A DNA stretch of 64,000 nucleotides from Bifidobacterium avesanii (GTDB lineage Bacteria > Actinomycetota > Actinomycetes > Actinomycetales > Bifidobacteriaceae). Under the pieces are notes generated by a model. That model had not been told where the DNA came from. It did no database searches and saw nothing but the letters and a program-made list of their open reading frames with translations. The translations under genes and the position numbers were made by a program. Below, in pieces: positions 1-9,198 of the stretch. Where the stretch lies: the NCBI RefSeq assembly GCF_009299475.1, contig NZ_WBSN01000007.1:1-64000 (forward strand), written 5' to 3'. Position 1 is the first letter of the stretch. Each line of letters starts with the position of its first letter.

Positions 1-99
1 GCCGCCTACCTGTCCCATTACAATGGGACCCGTATCAAGAAGTCGCTGGGCTGGATGAGCCCGGTGCAATACCGCAGACACCTTGGGCTGGCGGTGTAG
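1..99 (+). CDS. IS3-family transposase (OrfB), C-terminal end only
   Basis: The first 32 codons read in frame 1 to a TAG stop. They encode a tail with YLSHYN, RIKKSLGWMSPVQYR and a final HLGLAV, which is the typical end of the rve/DDE integrase domain of IS3/IS150-type OrfB proteins (YNxxRxxxxLxxxSPxxYR). The rest of the gene lies left of the window, so whether the element is intact cannot be judged. No terminal inverted repeat was identified in the 110 bases after the stop. Confidence 0.8.
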   Translation, partial: AAYLSHYNGTRIKKSLGWMSPVQYRRHLGLAV

Positions 100-140
100 C
101 CGTCCAAGAAAAAGTCCGCACCCCCAACAGGCCAGTCACG

Positions 141-157
141 CACTGGATCCGCTCAAT
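141..157 (+). repeat. Copy of a 17-bp dispersed repeat (CACTGGATCCGCTCAAT)
   Basis: This 17-mer differs by one base from CACTGGATTCGCTCAAT, which occurs at 7428-7444 and, inverted, at 7465-7481 and 7547-7563. It lies in the gap between the transposase fragment and the P-type ATPase. Confidence 0.6.
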
Positions 158-211
158 CCGCGTTAAACGGCGGCGTTAAACGGCCGGCATTAAGCGACGG
201 CGTCACGCGGC

Positions 212-3148
212 TCAGACTGCGAGGCCGCGCTTCTTGTCGATCGCGCGCAGCACGAGCTTGCGCAGCTCGGTGGCGACGAGCACGAAGGCCGCAAGACCAA
301 TGCACTCCAGCCACGCCGTGGCGCCGAGCGGGGTGGTGCCGAACGCGGCGTTGAGGAACGGCACGTAGATCACGAGCAGCTGCAGGGCGATGGAGATGCC
401 GATCGCGCCCCACAGGTACTTGTTGGCGAACAGGCCCACGAAGGCGCTCTGCTTGGCGGAACGGGAGGCCAGCGCGTTGAACAGCTGCGCGAACACGAGG
501 ATCGTGAAGCCCATGGTGCGGGCCTCGACCATCTGGGCCTCGTGGCCGAGCGCGTCCACCGAACGGTCGGTGAACAGGCCGCCGGCGAGGTGCATGTCCA
601 TGCCGATCAGCGTCACGGCCGCCATGATGAGGCCCACGAAGATGATGTCGCCCCACATCTCGCCGTCGATCACGCGGTCGGTGAGCTTGCGCGGACGGCG
701 GTTCATGACGTCCTCGGTCTGCGGATCCACGCCCATGGCGAGCGCAGGGGCGGCGTCGGTGAGCAGGTTGATCCACAGCAGCTGGGTGGCGAGCAGCGGC
801 ACGGTCACGCCCTCCACGCCGGGCTGCGTGATGCCCAGGAAGCCGGCGAAGATCACGCCGCCGAACACGGTGAGCACCTCGCCCACGTTGGAGCTGAGCA
901 GGTAGCGCAGGAACTTGCGGATGTTGTCGAAGATGCCGCGGCCCTCGCGCACGGCGGCCACGATGGTGCTGAAGTTGTCGTCCGCCAGGATCATCTTGGC
1001 GGATTCCTTGGTGACCTCGGTGCCGGTGATGCCCATGGCCACGCCGATGTCCGCGGTCTTGACGGCCGGGGCGTCGTTCACGCCGTCGCCGGTCATGGCC
1101 ACGATGTTGCCCTGCCGCTGCAGTGAGGAGACGATCTTGAGCTTGTGCTCGGGCGCCACGCGGGCGTAGACGGACACCTCGGACGTGGCCTTGTCGAACG
1201 CGGCGTCGCCCTGCGCGGCGAGTTCGTCGAGCTGGTCGCCGGTGAGGGCCTTGCCGCCCTTGTCGATGATGCCCAGATCGGAGGCGATGCGCGCCGCGGT
1301 GAGCGGGTGGTCGCCGGTGATCATGACCGTGCGGATGCCGGCGCGGTGCGCCTCGGCCACGGAGTCGCGGACCTCGGTGCGCGGCGGGTCGATGATGCCG
1401 ACCATGCCGGCCCAGATGAGGTCGGACTCGACCACGTCGGACTGCTCGGCGATGTCCGTCACCTGACCGGCGGCGTTCACCCGGATGCCCGGCACGTCGG
1501 CCAGCGAGTCGGTCTCCAGCGGACGGTACGCCTCGCCGAGCGTGCGGTACGCCTCGCGGGAGAGACGCTCCACGGTGGCGAGGATGGTCTGGCGGTCGCC
1601 CTCGGTGAGCGGACGGACCTGACCGCCCACGGCGATGCGCGAGCAGTAGCCCAGCAGCACGTCCGGGGCGCCCTTGGCGAACACGGTCAGGCGGTCGCCG
1701 TCGGCGCCGTCCTTCGCGATGACGGACATGCGCTTGCGCTCCGAGGTGAACGGCACCTCGGCCACTCGCTCGAAGCGGGCGTAGTCCTTGAGCGCCTTGA
1801 TCTTGCGCGCGGCGACCACGAGCGCCACTTCGGTGGGGTCGCCCACGATCTCCCACTTGCCGTTCTCCTCGCGCAGGTCGCCGTCATTCGCGAGCGCGCC
1901 CGCGGCGATGGTGGCCACGGCCTCCACGCGCAGCGGCGAATCGGCGGGCAAGTCGTTGCCGTCGAGACCGACCATTTGGCCCTTGGGCGCGTAGCCGGTG
2001 CCGGTCACCTGCACCTCGCCGGACGGGGTGACGATGCGCTCCACGGTCATCTCGTTGCGGGTGAGCGTGCCGGTCTTGTCCGAGCAGATCACGGACGCGG
2101 AGCCGAGCGTCTCCACGGAATGCAGCTTCTTGACGATCGCGTGGTGCTTGGCCATGCGCTGCACGCCAAGCGCGAGCACCACGGTGAGGATGGCGGCCAG
2201 GCCCTCCGGCACGGCGGCCACGGCGAGGGACACGGCGAGCAGCAGGGAGTCGATCACGTCCTGCAGCGAGTGGAAGCCGCTCATCACGGCGAGCGCCACG
2301 AGCACGAGCACGGCGATGATGCACACCGCGATGCCGAGGATCTTGGCCACGTGGTCCATTTCCTTCTGCAGCGGGCTGTCGTCGTCCTCGGTCTTGGAGA
2401 GCATGTCCGCGATCTTGCCGACCTGCGTGTTCATGCCGGTGCCGGTCACGATCGCGCGGCCGGTGCCCTGCGTGACGGACGTGCCGTTGAAGATCATGTT
2501 GGCGCGGTCGCCCAGCGCCTTGGCCTGCTCAAGCGTGTCCGGCTTCTTGCCCACGGGCACGGATTCGCCGGTCAGCGACGCCTCGGCGATGCGCAGGGAC
2601 GCGGCGGCGAACAGACGGCCGTCGGCGGAGACGCTGTCGCCCTCGGCCAGCACGAGCACGTCGCCCGGCACCACGTCGGCGGTGTTGATGCGCACGATCT
2701 TGCCGTCGCGCAGCACGCTCGTCTGCGGCGCGGCCATCTTGCTCAGCGCGTCCACGGCCTGCTCAGCCTTCGCCTCCTGGATGTAGCCGAGCACGGCGTT
2801 CAGGATAAGGATGAGCACGATGACGATCGCGTCGAACGGCAGCGCCTCGCCACCTTCGCCATGGGCGCGCTCGATGAACCATGCGACCAGCGAGATGGCG
2901 GTCGCGACGAGCAGCAGGTAGACCAGCGGGTCCTGGAACTGCTGCAGGAACTTCTTCCATTTGGGCACGGGCGGCGCGCCGGCCAGCTGATTGGGGCCGA
3001 ACTCCTCCAGTCGCCGCTTCGCCTCGGCCGCGCTCAGGCCCACGTTCGGGTCGACGTTGAGCGCCTTGGCCACGTCCGCCGCATCGGTCAGCGACGGGTC
3101 GGTCGGGGTTGTGGGGATGGATTGCTGATCATTCAAGGCCTGGGCCAT
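212..3148 (-). CDS. Cation-translocating P-type ATPase (P2-type, probably Ca2+)
   Basis: A 978-residue membrane pump that would use ATP to move a cation across the cytoplasmic membrane. In order it shows an N-terminal cation-ATPase domain (AEAKRRLEEFGPNQL), a first membrane pair, the actuator motif LTGESVPV, a membrane segment with VPEGLAAILTVVLALG, the phosphorylation site SDKTGTLTRNEMTV, the KGAPDVLLGYC nucleotide-binding region, the hinge MTGDGVNDAPAVKTADIGVAMG, and C-terminal membrane helices. The VPEGL motif is typical of SERCA/PMR1-like P2A pumps, so Ca2+ is the likely substrate, but Na+/K+ or Mn2+ cannot be excluded. An in-frame TGA four codons upstream fixes the ATG at 3148. A GGAG lies about 14 bases before it, further than usual. 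It is divergent from the next gene and reads as a single transcription unit. Confidence 0.93.
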   Translation of the reverse strand: MAQALNDQQSIPTTPTDPSLTDAADVAKALNVDPNVGLSAAEAKRRLEEFGPNQLAGAPPVPKWKKFLQQFQDPLVYLLLVATAISLVAWFIERAHGEGGEALPFDAIVIVLILILNAVLGYIQEAKAEQAVDALSKMAAPQTSVLRDGKIVRINTADVVPGDVLVLAEGDSVSADGRLFAAASLRIAEASLTGESVPVGKKPDTLEQAKALGDRANMIFNGTSVTQGTGRAIVTGTGMNTQVGKIADMLSKTEDDDSPLQKEMDHVAKILGIAVCIIAVLVLVALAVMSGFHSLQDVIDSLLLAVSLAVAAVPEGLAAILTVVLALGVQRMAKHHAIVKKLHSVETLGSASVICSDKTGTLTRNEMTVERIVTPSGEVQVTGTGYAPKGQMVGLDGNDLPADSPLRVEAVATIAAGALANDGDLREENGKWEIVGDPTEVALVVAARKIKALKDYARFERVAEVPFTSERKRMSVIAKDGADGDRLTVFAKGAPDVLLGYCSRIAVGGQVRPLTEGDRQTILATVERLSREAYRTLGEAYRPLETDSLADVPGIRVNAAGQVTDIAEQSDVVESDLIWAGMVGIIDPPRTEVRDSVAEAHRAGIRTVMITGDHPLTAARIASDLGIIDKGGKALTGDQLDELAAQGDAAFDKATSEVSVYARVAPEHKLKIVSSLQRQGNIVAMTGDGVNDAPAVKTADIGVAMGITGTEVTKESAKMILADDNFSTIVAAVREGRGIFDNIRKFLRYLLSSNVGEVLTVFGGVIFAGFLGITQPGVEGVTVPLLATQLLWINLLTDAAPALAMGVDPQTEDVMNRRPRKLTDRVIDGEMWGDIIFVGLIMAAVTLIGMDMHLAGGLFTDRSVDALGHEAQMVEARTMGFTILVFAQLFNALASRSAKQSAFVGLFANKYLWGAIGISIALQLLVIYVPFLNAAFGTTPLGATAWLECIGLAAFVLVATELRKLVLRAIDKKRGLAV

Positions 3149-3453
3149 GATCTGTATTCATTGCTCCTCGGTACGCCGCGGAGTAGTCAACGTCGTGCGG
3201 TGTCATTGCCGCTCGCGTTGCGCGGTTGTGGTTCCCGGAGCGTCTGCGCCGGGACTTTCCTCATTATTGCATACCGGGTTTATCTTTCAGGTGAACGACG
3301 GGGCCGCGGCCTGTCGGGCGTCGATCGTTTGCCGTTGCGGGCGGCGAATGCACGGCGGCGCGGTGAACGGCCGAAGCCTTGCGCGGCGTTTCATGCAGGC
3401 GATAGGATGACCGCAATAGCCAACGCACAGCGTCGTAGGGAGAGAAAGAACAC
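3149..3453. other. Divergent intergenic region
   Basis: These 305 bases separate the minus-strand ATPase from the plus-strand transglutaminase-like gene and must hold both promoters. I see no convincing -35/-10 pair, RNA gene or repeat. A GGGAGA lies about ten bases before the start at 3454. Confidence 0.4.
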
Positions 3454-6192
3454 ATGGACCAGCCAAACCCTCACCAGTCCGACTCCGAATCGAACGACCA
3501 GACAGGCGGCGCGCCGCAGCAGCCCACGCAGCAGCCGCAGCCGTACGCACCGCCGACGCAGGCGCCGTACGGGCCGTACGGACAACCTCCGCAGACGTAC
3601 GCGCCACCGCAGTACGCACCGCCGACCTCGCAGCCATACCCGGCACCGGCGTCGGCGCAGCAGCAGACGCAGTGGGCACCGCCGCAGCAGCAACAGCCCG
3701 CCTACCCGTCCCAACCCTCCTATCAGCAGCAATATCAGACGCATCCCGCCGCCCCAACCGGTCCGGCATACCCCGGCGCTCCCGGTGCCCCCACCGCGCC
3801 CGGCGGCCCCGGCGCCACGGCCGCGCGCCGCCACTCCCCCGCGCGCACCGTGCTCATCACGCTGACCGCCGTCATCGCCGTGTTCGCCATCGTCTTTACC
3901 TACTTCTTCTTCGCCGAACGCCCGTCCGGCGGGCGCGTCAGCGACGACATGTCGGTGTACGGCGACAACTTCGACACCTCGAAGTACGACCTGCAGAAGC
4001 CGATCCTCGACGTGGATTCCACGTACACGTTCCGCGAGAAGGTCGGCTCCGTGGCAAGCAGGCTCGACAGCTACTGGTCGATGAGCGGCTACGGCGCCAC
4101 GCAGGACGGCGATCTGGTCGCCGGCGTCTACGCCGACCCCGCGTTCAAGAACCAGATGAACGTCTCCGTCGCGCAGGACGAGAAGGATCCGGACACCATC
4201 ACGATCACGGCCAACCAGGGCCTCGTGCTGGTGAACTACTTCGACCCGAACACGCAGCAGCTGCACGCCGAATCGTTCGACACCATCAAGGCGAACAAAT
4301 ACTACTTCAACGAGGAACCCGTCGAGGCCGGCGACCTCGACCACTACTTCGACACCAAGCAGCACGCGTACGCCCGGTTCACCGGATTCGGCTCGTACTA
4401 CCTCGTCGTCTACTACGGCGAGGACGGGCAGAAACTCGCCAAGCCCAAGGTCACGTACTTCACCGTCAAGGACGACAAGCACCAGCTCGCCACGCCCCAG
4501 AACCTGCAGGCGCGCGTGGACGATCAGGGCCACGTCAACGTGAGCTGGGACCCGGTGGAGGGCGCCACGCACTACAAGGTGTATCTGCGCGTCGGCGGCG
4601 CGGTGCTCGGCGAGAACGCCACCGACGCCGAAAAGCAGAAGGACGATCTGGGCCTACAGAGCACGTACATCCTCGCCGCGCCCACCGGCACGTCCGTGAA
4701 CCTCAAGGACTGGGACCCGTCCGCAGCGCCCGAGTTCAAGGACTTCCTCAAGGGCATGATCAGCCAGTACACCGCGGACCGCAAGGTCTCCACGTTCGCG
4801 AAGACGCCGTACTACCAGAACCTCCAGTTCATCAACCTGTACGATCAGGAGTCCGAGGACGAGCAGTACGACCCGGACACGAACCTCTCGCTGGAGGAAA
4901 ACCACAACAAGTACCAGCGCAACGCCAGCAACGTCCAGCTGTACGTGATCGCCTACGGCGACAACGAGGTCACGACGAACTCGCCCATCGCGACGATCAA
5001 CATCAACCCGCTGCTCTCGCAGATCCCGATCGCGCCGGCGTTCAACGCGATCACCGACGGCAACCGCGCCGGCAAGAAGTACGTCAGCTACATCACCGTG
5101 GCGGACGGCCTGACGCGCATCGTGCCCAAGGAGTTCGACTGGAGCACCGCGCAGACGGACGGCGGAGGCGTGAAGGTCTCGTACTATCTGGGCGCCACGG
5201 CCATGCACTCCACCGAGACGTTCTCGGACAAGGGGACGAACGTCAACGACGTCAAGACGCGCGTCGAGCAGGAATCCTCGGAACTGCAGAAGTCCGACAC
5301 CCAGGCCGGCCTCGCGGAGCCCGAAGGCCAGGTCGGCACCGTGGAGTGGAACGACTCCACCGGCGACGTCGGAGGGGACGTCGATCTCAACAGCGCCAAC
5401 GGCTCGGTCGAGTTCGTGAAGTTCGTCGCCGCGAATCTGCTGCAGGAGCGCACGACCATGGAGATCACGAAATACGTCAAGGAGGCGGGAGCGCCCACGG
5501 TGAGCGACGTGCTCGACGAGGCGCTGGCGCAGAACCCGCTGATCCTGCACTCGCACGCCTACTCAGGCGTCAAGCAGGAGGGCAGCCGCACATTCCTCAA
5601 AGTGGAATACTACGACAACAGCTACGGCGACGACACCGCCAACGTGCGTCAGCAGCTGAGCCAGAAGGCCGACCAGATCGTGTCGCAAATCGTCAAGCCC
5701 GGCATGGACGACCGAGCCAAGGCAACCGCCATCAACGACTATCTCGTGCGCACGTTTGCGTACGACTACCCGACGTACGAAAGCGAGCTGAAGGGCGGCA
5801 AGAGCGTCGACCAGAGCTTCTACACGCGTCACAAGAGCAACCAGAACGCGTCCGGCCTGCTCGGCAGCTACAACGGCGAGGATCTCACCAAGACCGTGTG
5901 CGCCGGTTACGCCCGCTCGTTCAAGCTGCTGGCGGACAAGGCCGGCCTGAACTCGATCTACGTCTCCGGCACCGTGAACGCGTCCACGCAGAACGCGCGC
6001 CACGCGTGGAATCAGGTGAAGATCGGCGACCAGTGGCTGACCGAGGACGCGACGTGGAACGACACGGGCGGCGGTTCATCGGACCAATACCTGCTGGTGA
6101 GCCCGTCCAGTTCGGCGATCAAAAAGCGCAGCCAGGTCATCGACAACGCGGCGATCGTCGACGCGTACTTGTCGGCCTACGGTCTGGACTGA
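3454..6192 (+). CDS. Membrane-anchored transglutaminase-like protein
   Basis: A 912-residue protein of unknown exact role. Residues 1-125 are a cytoplasmic Pro/Gln/Tyr-rich region with repeated YAPP and QPP. One membrane helix follows near residues 130-152 (VLITLTAVIAVFAIVFTYFF). The remainder is extracellular, with a fibronectin-III-like stretch (HVNVSWDPVEGATHYKVYL). Near the C terminus is a transglutaminase/protease-like core carrying the expected Cys-His-Asp triad: Cys in KTVCAGYARSFKLLAD, His in NARHAWNQVKI and Asp in TEDATWND. Such modules in secreted actinobacterial proteins are usually peptidases or cell-wall modifying enzymes rather than true cross-linkers. The topology suggests an envelope protein. 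The gene stands alone, 87 bases before the methyltransferase gene. Confidence 0.8.
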   Translation: MDQPNPHQSDSESNDQTGGAPQQPTQQPQPYAPPTQAPYGPYGQPPQTYAPPQYAPPTSQPYPAPASAQQQTQWAPPQQQQPAYPSQPSYQQQYQTHPAAPTGPAYPGAPGAPTAPGGPGATAARRHSPARTVLITLTAVIAVFAIVFTYFFFAERPSGGRVSDDMSVYGDNFDTSKYDLQKPILDVDSTYTFREKVGSVASRLDSYWSMSGYGATQDGDLVAGVYADPAFKNQMNVSVAQDEKDPDTITITANQGLVLVNYFDPNTQQLHAESFDTIKANKYYFNEEPVEAGDLDHYFDTKQHAYARFTGFGSYYLVVYYGEDGQKLAKPKVTYFTVKDDKHQLATPQNLQARVDDQGHVNVSWDPVEGATHYKVYLRVGGAVLGENATDAEKQKDDLGLQSTYILAAPTGTSVNLKDWDPSAAPEFKDFLKGMISQYTADRKVSTFAKTPYYQNLQFINLYDQESEDEQYDPDTNLSLEENHNKYQRNASNVQLYVIAYGDNEVTTNSPIATININPLLSQIPIAPAFNAITDGNRAGKKYVSYITVADGLTRIVPKEFDWSTAQTDGGGVKVSYYLGATAMHSTETFSDKGTNVNDVKTRVEQESSELQKSDTQAGLAEPEGQVGTVEWNDSTGDVGGDVDLNSANGSVEFVKFVAANLLQERTTMEITKYVKEAGAPTVSDVLDEALAQNPLILHSHAYSGVKQEGSRTFLKVEYYDNSYGDDTANVRQQLSQKADQIVSQIVKPGMDDRAKATAINDYLVRTFAYDYPTYESELKGGKSVDQSFYTRHKSNQNASGLLGSYNGEDLTKTVCAGYARSFKLLADKAGLNSIYVSGTVNASTQNARHAWNQVKIGDQWLTEDATWNDTGGGSSDQYLLVSPSSSAIKKRSQVIDNAAIVDAYLSAYGLD

Positions 6193-6279
6193 CGCGCGAA
6201 GCCCGCGTCAAAGCCGCCCGTTTGCCGTTCGTTCGGCATCCGTTTGGCTTTGGCGCGGGGTGCTGGGACAATGGACCCC

Positions 6280-7269
6280 ATGGCATTGAAGAAAGGACCG
6301 ACCAAAGGGTCGGGTGGCAAGCATCGCAACAAACTCAAGGGATACGGCCCCACCCCCAAGGCGGAGGACCGCGTCTACCACAAGGCGTTCAAGGCGAAGA
6401 AGATCGCCGACCGCCGCAAGGCCGCTGATCCGCGTCTGGCCGCGCGCCGCAGGGCGGCCAAGTTCACCTCGGACTCCGACGAGCTGGTGTACGGCCGCAA
6501 CGCCGTGCTCGAGGCGCTGCGCGTGGGCGTGCCCAGCCTGCAGCTGTACCTCGCCGCGCGCATCGAGCACGACGACCGCACGCGCGAGATCGTGAAGATC
6601 GCCGGCGCGAACGGCCTGCACATCCTCGAGGCCGACCGTCTGGAGATGGACCGCATCGCGCGCTCGGGCAACCATCAGGGCGTGGTGCTCAAGGTGCGTC
6701 CGTACGAGTACACGCCGCTGAGCCAGCTCGTCGATCAGGCCGACCGCAAGGCCAAGGCCATGGACGGCGTGGGCGGCCTCGCGCGCATGCAGGCGCGCCC
6801 GCTGTTCATCGCGCTGGACGGCGTGACCGATCCGCAGAACCTCGGCGCGGTGATCCGCTCCGCGGCGGCATTCGGCGCGAACGGCGTGATTCTGCCGGAG
6901 CGCAGGTCCGCCTCCGTGACCGCGGCCGCGTGGAAGGTCTCCGCCGGCGCCGCGGCGCATCTGCCCGTCTCCCGCGTGGTGAACCTCACCAAGGCGATCC
7001 AGTCGCTGCACGAGCGCGGCTACTACGCGGTCGGCCTCGACGGCGGCGGCAACTCGCTGGTGGGCGAGACCGGCTTCGAGACCGATCCGCTCGTGGTTGT
7101 GCTCGGTTCGGAGGGCAAGGGCCTGAGCCGCTTGGTGCGCGAGGAGTGCGACGCGATCGCCGGCATTCCGATCAGCTCCATGGTCGAATCGCTCAACGCG
7201 TCCGTGGCGGCCGGCATCAGCCTGTACGCCGTGGCCAACGCCCGTCGTAAGGCGGCCCAGAAGGGCTGA
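6280..7269 (+). CDS. rlmB: TrmH-family 23S rRNA 2'-O-methyltransferase (RlmB-like)
   Basis: A SPOUT-fold enzyme expected to transfer methyl from S-adenosylmethionine to a ribose 2'-OH in 23S rRNA. It starts with a basic tail (ALKKGPTKGSGGKHRNKLKG), followed by a substrate-binding domain (LVYGRNAVLEALR) and the catalytic knot: DGVTDPQNLGAVIRSAAAFG, VVLGSEGKGLSRLV and IPISSMVESLNASVAAGISL. These correspond to SPOUT motifs 1-3, and the essential Asn-Arg and Ser-Leu-Asn residues are present. Three ATGs are possible (6244, 6271, 6280). None has a strong ribosome binding site; I chose 6280 because the basic tail typical of actinobacterial members starts there. A strong hairpin lies downstream at 7291-7335. 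Confidence 0.88.
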   Translation: MALKKGPTKGSGGKHRNKLKGYGPTPKAEDRVYHKAFKAKKIADRRKAADPRLAARRRAAKFTSDSDELVYGRNAVLEALRVGVPSLQLYLAARIEHDDRTREIVKIAGANGLHILEADRLEMDRIARSGNHQGVVLKVRPYEYTPLSQLVDQADRKAKAMDGVGGLARMQARPLFIALDGVTDPQNLGAVIRSAAAFGANGVILPERRSASVTAAAWKVSAGAAAHLPVSRVVNLTKAIQSLHERGYYAVGLDGGGNSLVGETGFETDPLVVVLGSEGKGLSRLVREECDAIAGIPISSMVESLNASVAAGISLYAVANARRKAAQKG

Positions 7270-7290
7270 TCGCCGCATAGCGCACATCGC

Positions 7291-7335
7291 ATGGAGGGGC
7301 GGCTTCCCGGTATTCGCGGGAAGCCGCCCCTCCAT
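7291..7335 (+). terminator. Strong hairpin, probable terminator after rlmB
   Basis: A perfect 19-bp inverted repeat (7291-7309 with 7317-7335) with a 7-base loop begins 21 bases after the stop codon. No U-run follows, so it may act as a 3' stabilising hairpin rather than a classical intrinsic terminator. Confidence 0.6.
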
Positions 7336-7427
7336 CGTCATAAGGATCCTTCGACTTTCGACTCCGGCCTGACGGCCTGACGGCCTGCGGCGAGGCAACC
7401 GGAGAGAGCACTCCCTCCGCCCGACGG

Positions 7428-7563
7428 CACTGGATTCGCTCAATTCGCGAGGCTTGATATGCGGATTGAGCGAATCCAGTGCGCAACGGGCATATTTGCC
7501 CCACTCGCGCATCGGATCCGCTCATTCTGCGGTATACGGATGCCAGATTGAGCGAATCCAGTG
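7428..7563. repeat. Inverted copies of the CACTGGATTCGCTCAAT repeat
   Basis: A perfect 17-bp inverted repeat (7428-7444 and 7465-7481) is followed by a second imperfect hairpin whose right arm, 7547-7563, repeats the same 17-mer exactly. Another copy is at 141-157. This is a dispersed palindromic repeat, and no protein is encoded here. Confidence 0.7.
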
Positions 7564-7592
7564 TGTAGCGGGCCGTGTTTGCCTGCCGATAT

Positions 7593-7664
7593 GGAAAAGT
7601 GCCGCGCAACGCATTGGTATCTGGCAAATTTATCCAGCAAAAATGCGTTGCGCAGCACTTTTCC
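7593..7664. repeat. 23-bp inverted repeat (one mismatch)
   Basis: Arms 7593-7615 and 7642-7664 are complementary over 23 bases with one mismatch around a 26-base loop. The element lies downstream of both the rlmB and the DUF4032 genes. It has no U-run on either strand and is probably a repeat element or a weak bidirectional transcription barrier. Confidence 0.6.
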
Positions 7665-7690
7665 GTATTGAACGATTGAACGGTCAGCAC

Positions 7691-9100
7691 TCAGTGGGCC
7701 CATACCGCCGCGTCGGGATCGTCGTCGGGGTTGTAGCCGTCGTCGGGATCGTCGTAGGTGGACTCGTCGTCGATCACGCCGGCGTCGGCCTCGGCGTTGA
7801 GCTGCTCCATGGTCTTGGCGTCGATCTTGTAGTTCGGCAGCACGGTGGCGATGTAGCTCTCCACGGCCTCGGCCATGGGGACGTCGTGGCCGGCCTTCTC
7901 CGCGAGGAACCAGCGGTGGTCGAGCACCTCGTGGAAGAACTGCGCGGGCTCGATCTGCGAACGGTACTCCTTGGGGATCATGCGCACGGTGGGCTCGAAC
8001 ACCTCGCGCATCCAGTCGGTGGCCACGATCTCCAGATCCTCGCCCTCGCGCCACGTGGACGCGCGGTAGGCGTCCAGATCGTTGAGCAGGCGGCGGGCCT
8101 GGTTCTCCTGCACGTCGAGGCCGGTGAGGCGCAGCAGCTTGCGGGAGGCGTAGCCGGCGTCCACCACGCGCGGGCGCACGAGCACGCGCTTGCCGTCCTC
8201 GGCGGTCTTCATCTCGAGCTCGTCCACGTCGAAGCCCAGATCGTTGAGCTTGTTGACGCGCTTCTCGATCTTCCACATCTCGTCGGGGCTGAACTTGTCG
8301 GTGTCCGTGAGCGTGCTCCACAGCGAGTGGTAGCGGTCCACGAGGCGGTTGCCCACCTCGACCTCGTCCACTTCGTCCGGCAACAGCTTGCCGGAGCTCA
8401 GATCCATGAGTTCGCCGATGATGTTGGTGCGGGCCAGGTCGATGTCGTACTCGCGCTGGCCGTCGGTCAGGGCCGGGTGCAGATCACCGGTCTCGGCGTC
8501 CACCAGCCACGCGGAGAACGCGTAGGCGTCGCGCAGGAACAGGACGTTGGACAGCGAAACGTCGCCCCAATAGAAGCCGGCCAGGTGCAGGCGGACCATG
8601 AGCACGGCCAGCGCGTCGATGAGTCGTTCGGCAGTGTCGGTGCGCAGGTTGCGGGCGAACAGCGCGCGGTACGGCAGCGAGAACTTCAGGTGCTTGGTCA
8701 CCAGAATGGCCTCCAGGCGCTCGCCCTCGCGGTTGTGGCGGCCGGTGACGACGGCCACCGGGGAGACGCACGGCAGTTCGAGCTTCTCCAGCCGGCGCAG
8801 CAGCTCGTACTCGCGCTCGGCCACCTGACGGGTGATCTCCTTCATGGCGTAGACCTCGTTGCCCACGCGCACGAAACGCACCACGTGTCGGGAGATGCCT
8901 CGCGGCAGGTTGGCCAGCAGCTCCTTGGGCCACGTGGCCAGCGGCTGCTCCCACGGCAGGGTGAACATCTTCGGGTTGGACACGGACGCGGTGATGGTCA
9001 GCGCCGTGGGCTCGCCCGCGGGGGTCGCGTCCTCGGCTTTGACGGACGTGGCCTTGGCGGCTCGCGGATCGAGTTGGTTCAAATCGATTGCAGGGGTCAT
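7691..9100 (-). CDS. DUF4032 domain protein, kinase-like
   Basis: About 469 residues, matching the actinobacterial DUF4032 family (formerly annotated as lipopolysaccharide kinase-like). The N-terminal half looks like a small-molecule kinase fold: VYAMKEITRQVAERE resembles a beta-3 lysine strand and FYWGDVSLSNVLF resembles an HGDxxxxN catalytic loop, with VDAETGDL as a possible metal-binding strand. Substrate and function are unknown. The frame is open further upstream to 9151, but that stretch covers the terminator of the preceding gene. GAGGAG lies 4 bases before the ATG at 9100 and only 1 base before the ATG at 9103, so 9100 is chosen. The acidic C terminus (DDESTYDDPDDG) is typical of the family. 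Confidence 0.82.
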   Translation of the reverse strand: MTPAIDLNQLDPRAAKATSVKAEDATPAGEPTALTITASVSNPKMFTLPWEQPLATWPKELLANLPRGISRHVVRFVRVGNEVYAMKEITRQVAEREYELLRRLEKLELPCVSPVAVVTGRHNREGERLEAILVTKHLKFSLPYRALFARNLRTDTAERLIDALAVLMVRLHLAGFYWGDVSLSNVLFLRDAYAFSAWLVDAETGDLHPALTDGQREYDIDLARTNIIGELMDLSSGKLLPDEVDEVEVGNRLVDRYHSLWSTLTDTDKFSPDEMWKIEKRVNKLNDLGFDVDELEMKTAEDGKRVLVRPRVVDAGYASRKLLRLTGLDVQENQARRLLNDLDAYRASTWREGEDLEIVATDWMREVFEPTVRMIPKEYRSQIEPAQFFHEVLDHRWFLAEKAGHDVPMAEAVESYIATVLPNYKIDAKTMEQLNAEADAGVIDDESTYDDPDDGYNPDDDPDAAVWAH

Positions 9101-9118
9101 CATGCTCCTCATGATAAG

Positions 9119-9148
9119 AAAACCCCCGCACATCAGTTGTGCGGGGGT
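9119..9148 (-). terminator. Intrinsic terminator of msmK
   Basis: On the minus strand a 10-bp GC-rich stem (9138-9147 with 9123-9132, 5-base loop) is followed directly by four T residues. It lies 51 bases after the msmK stop and before the DUF4032 start, so it separates the two genes. Confidence 0.85.
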
Positions 9149-9198
9149 CACTTTAACGAGGCGGATAGAGAGGAAGAGAGTCGCCTCGAAAAAGCCTA

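Noticed and set aside
1145..3865. A 906-codon open frame on the plus strand across the P-type ATPase
   Set aside because: It is a His/Arg/Gly-rich shadow in a high-GC region opposite a clearly recognisable ATPase, and it has no domain.
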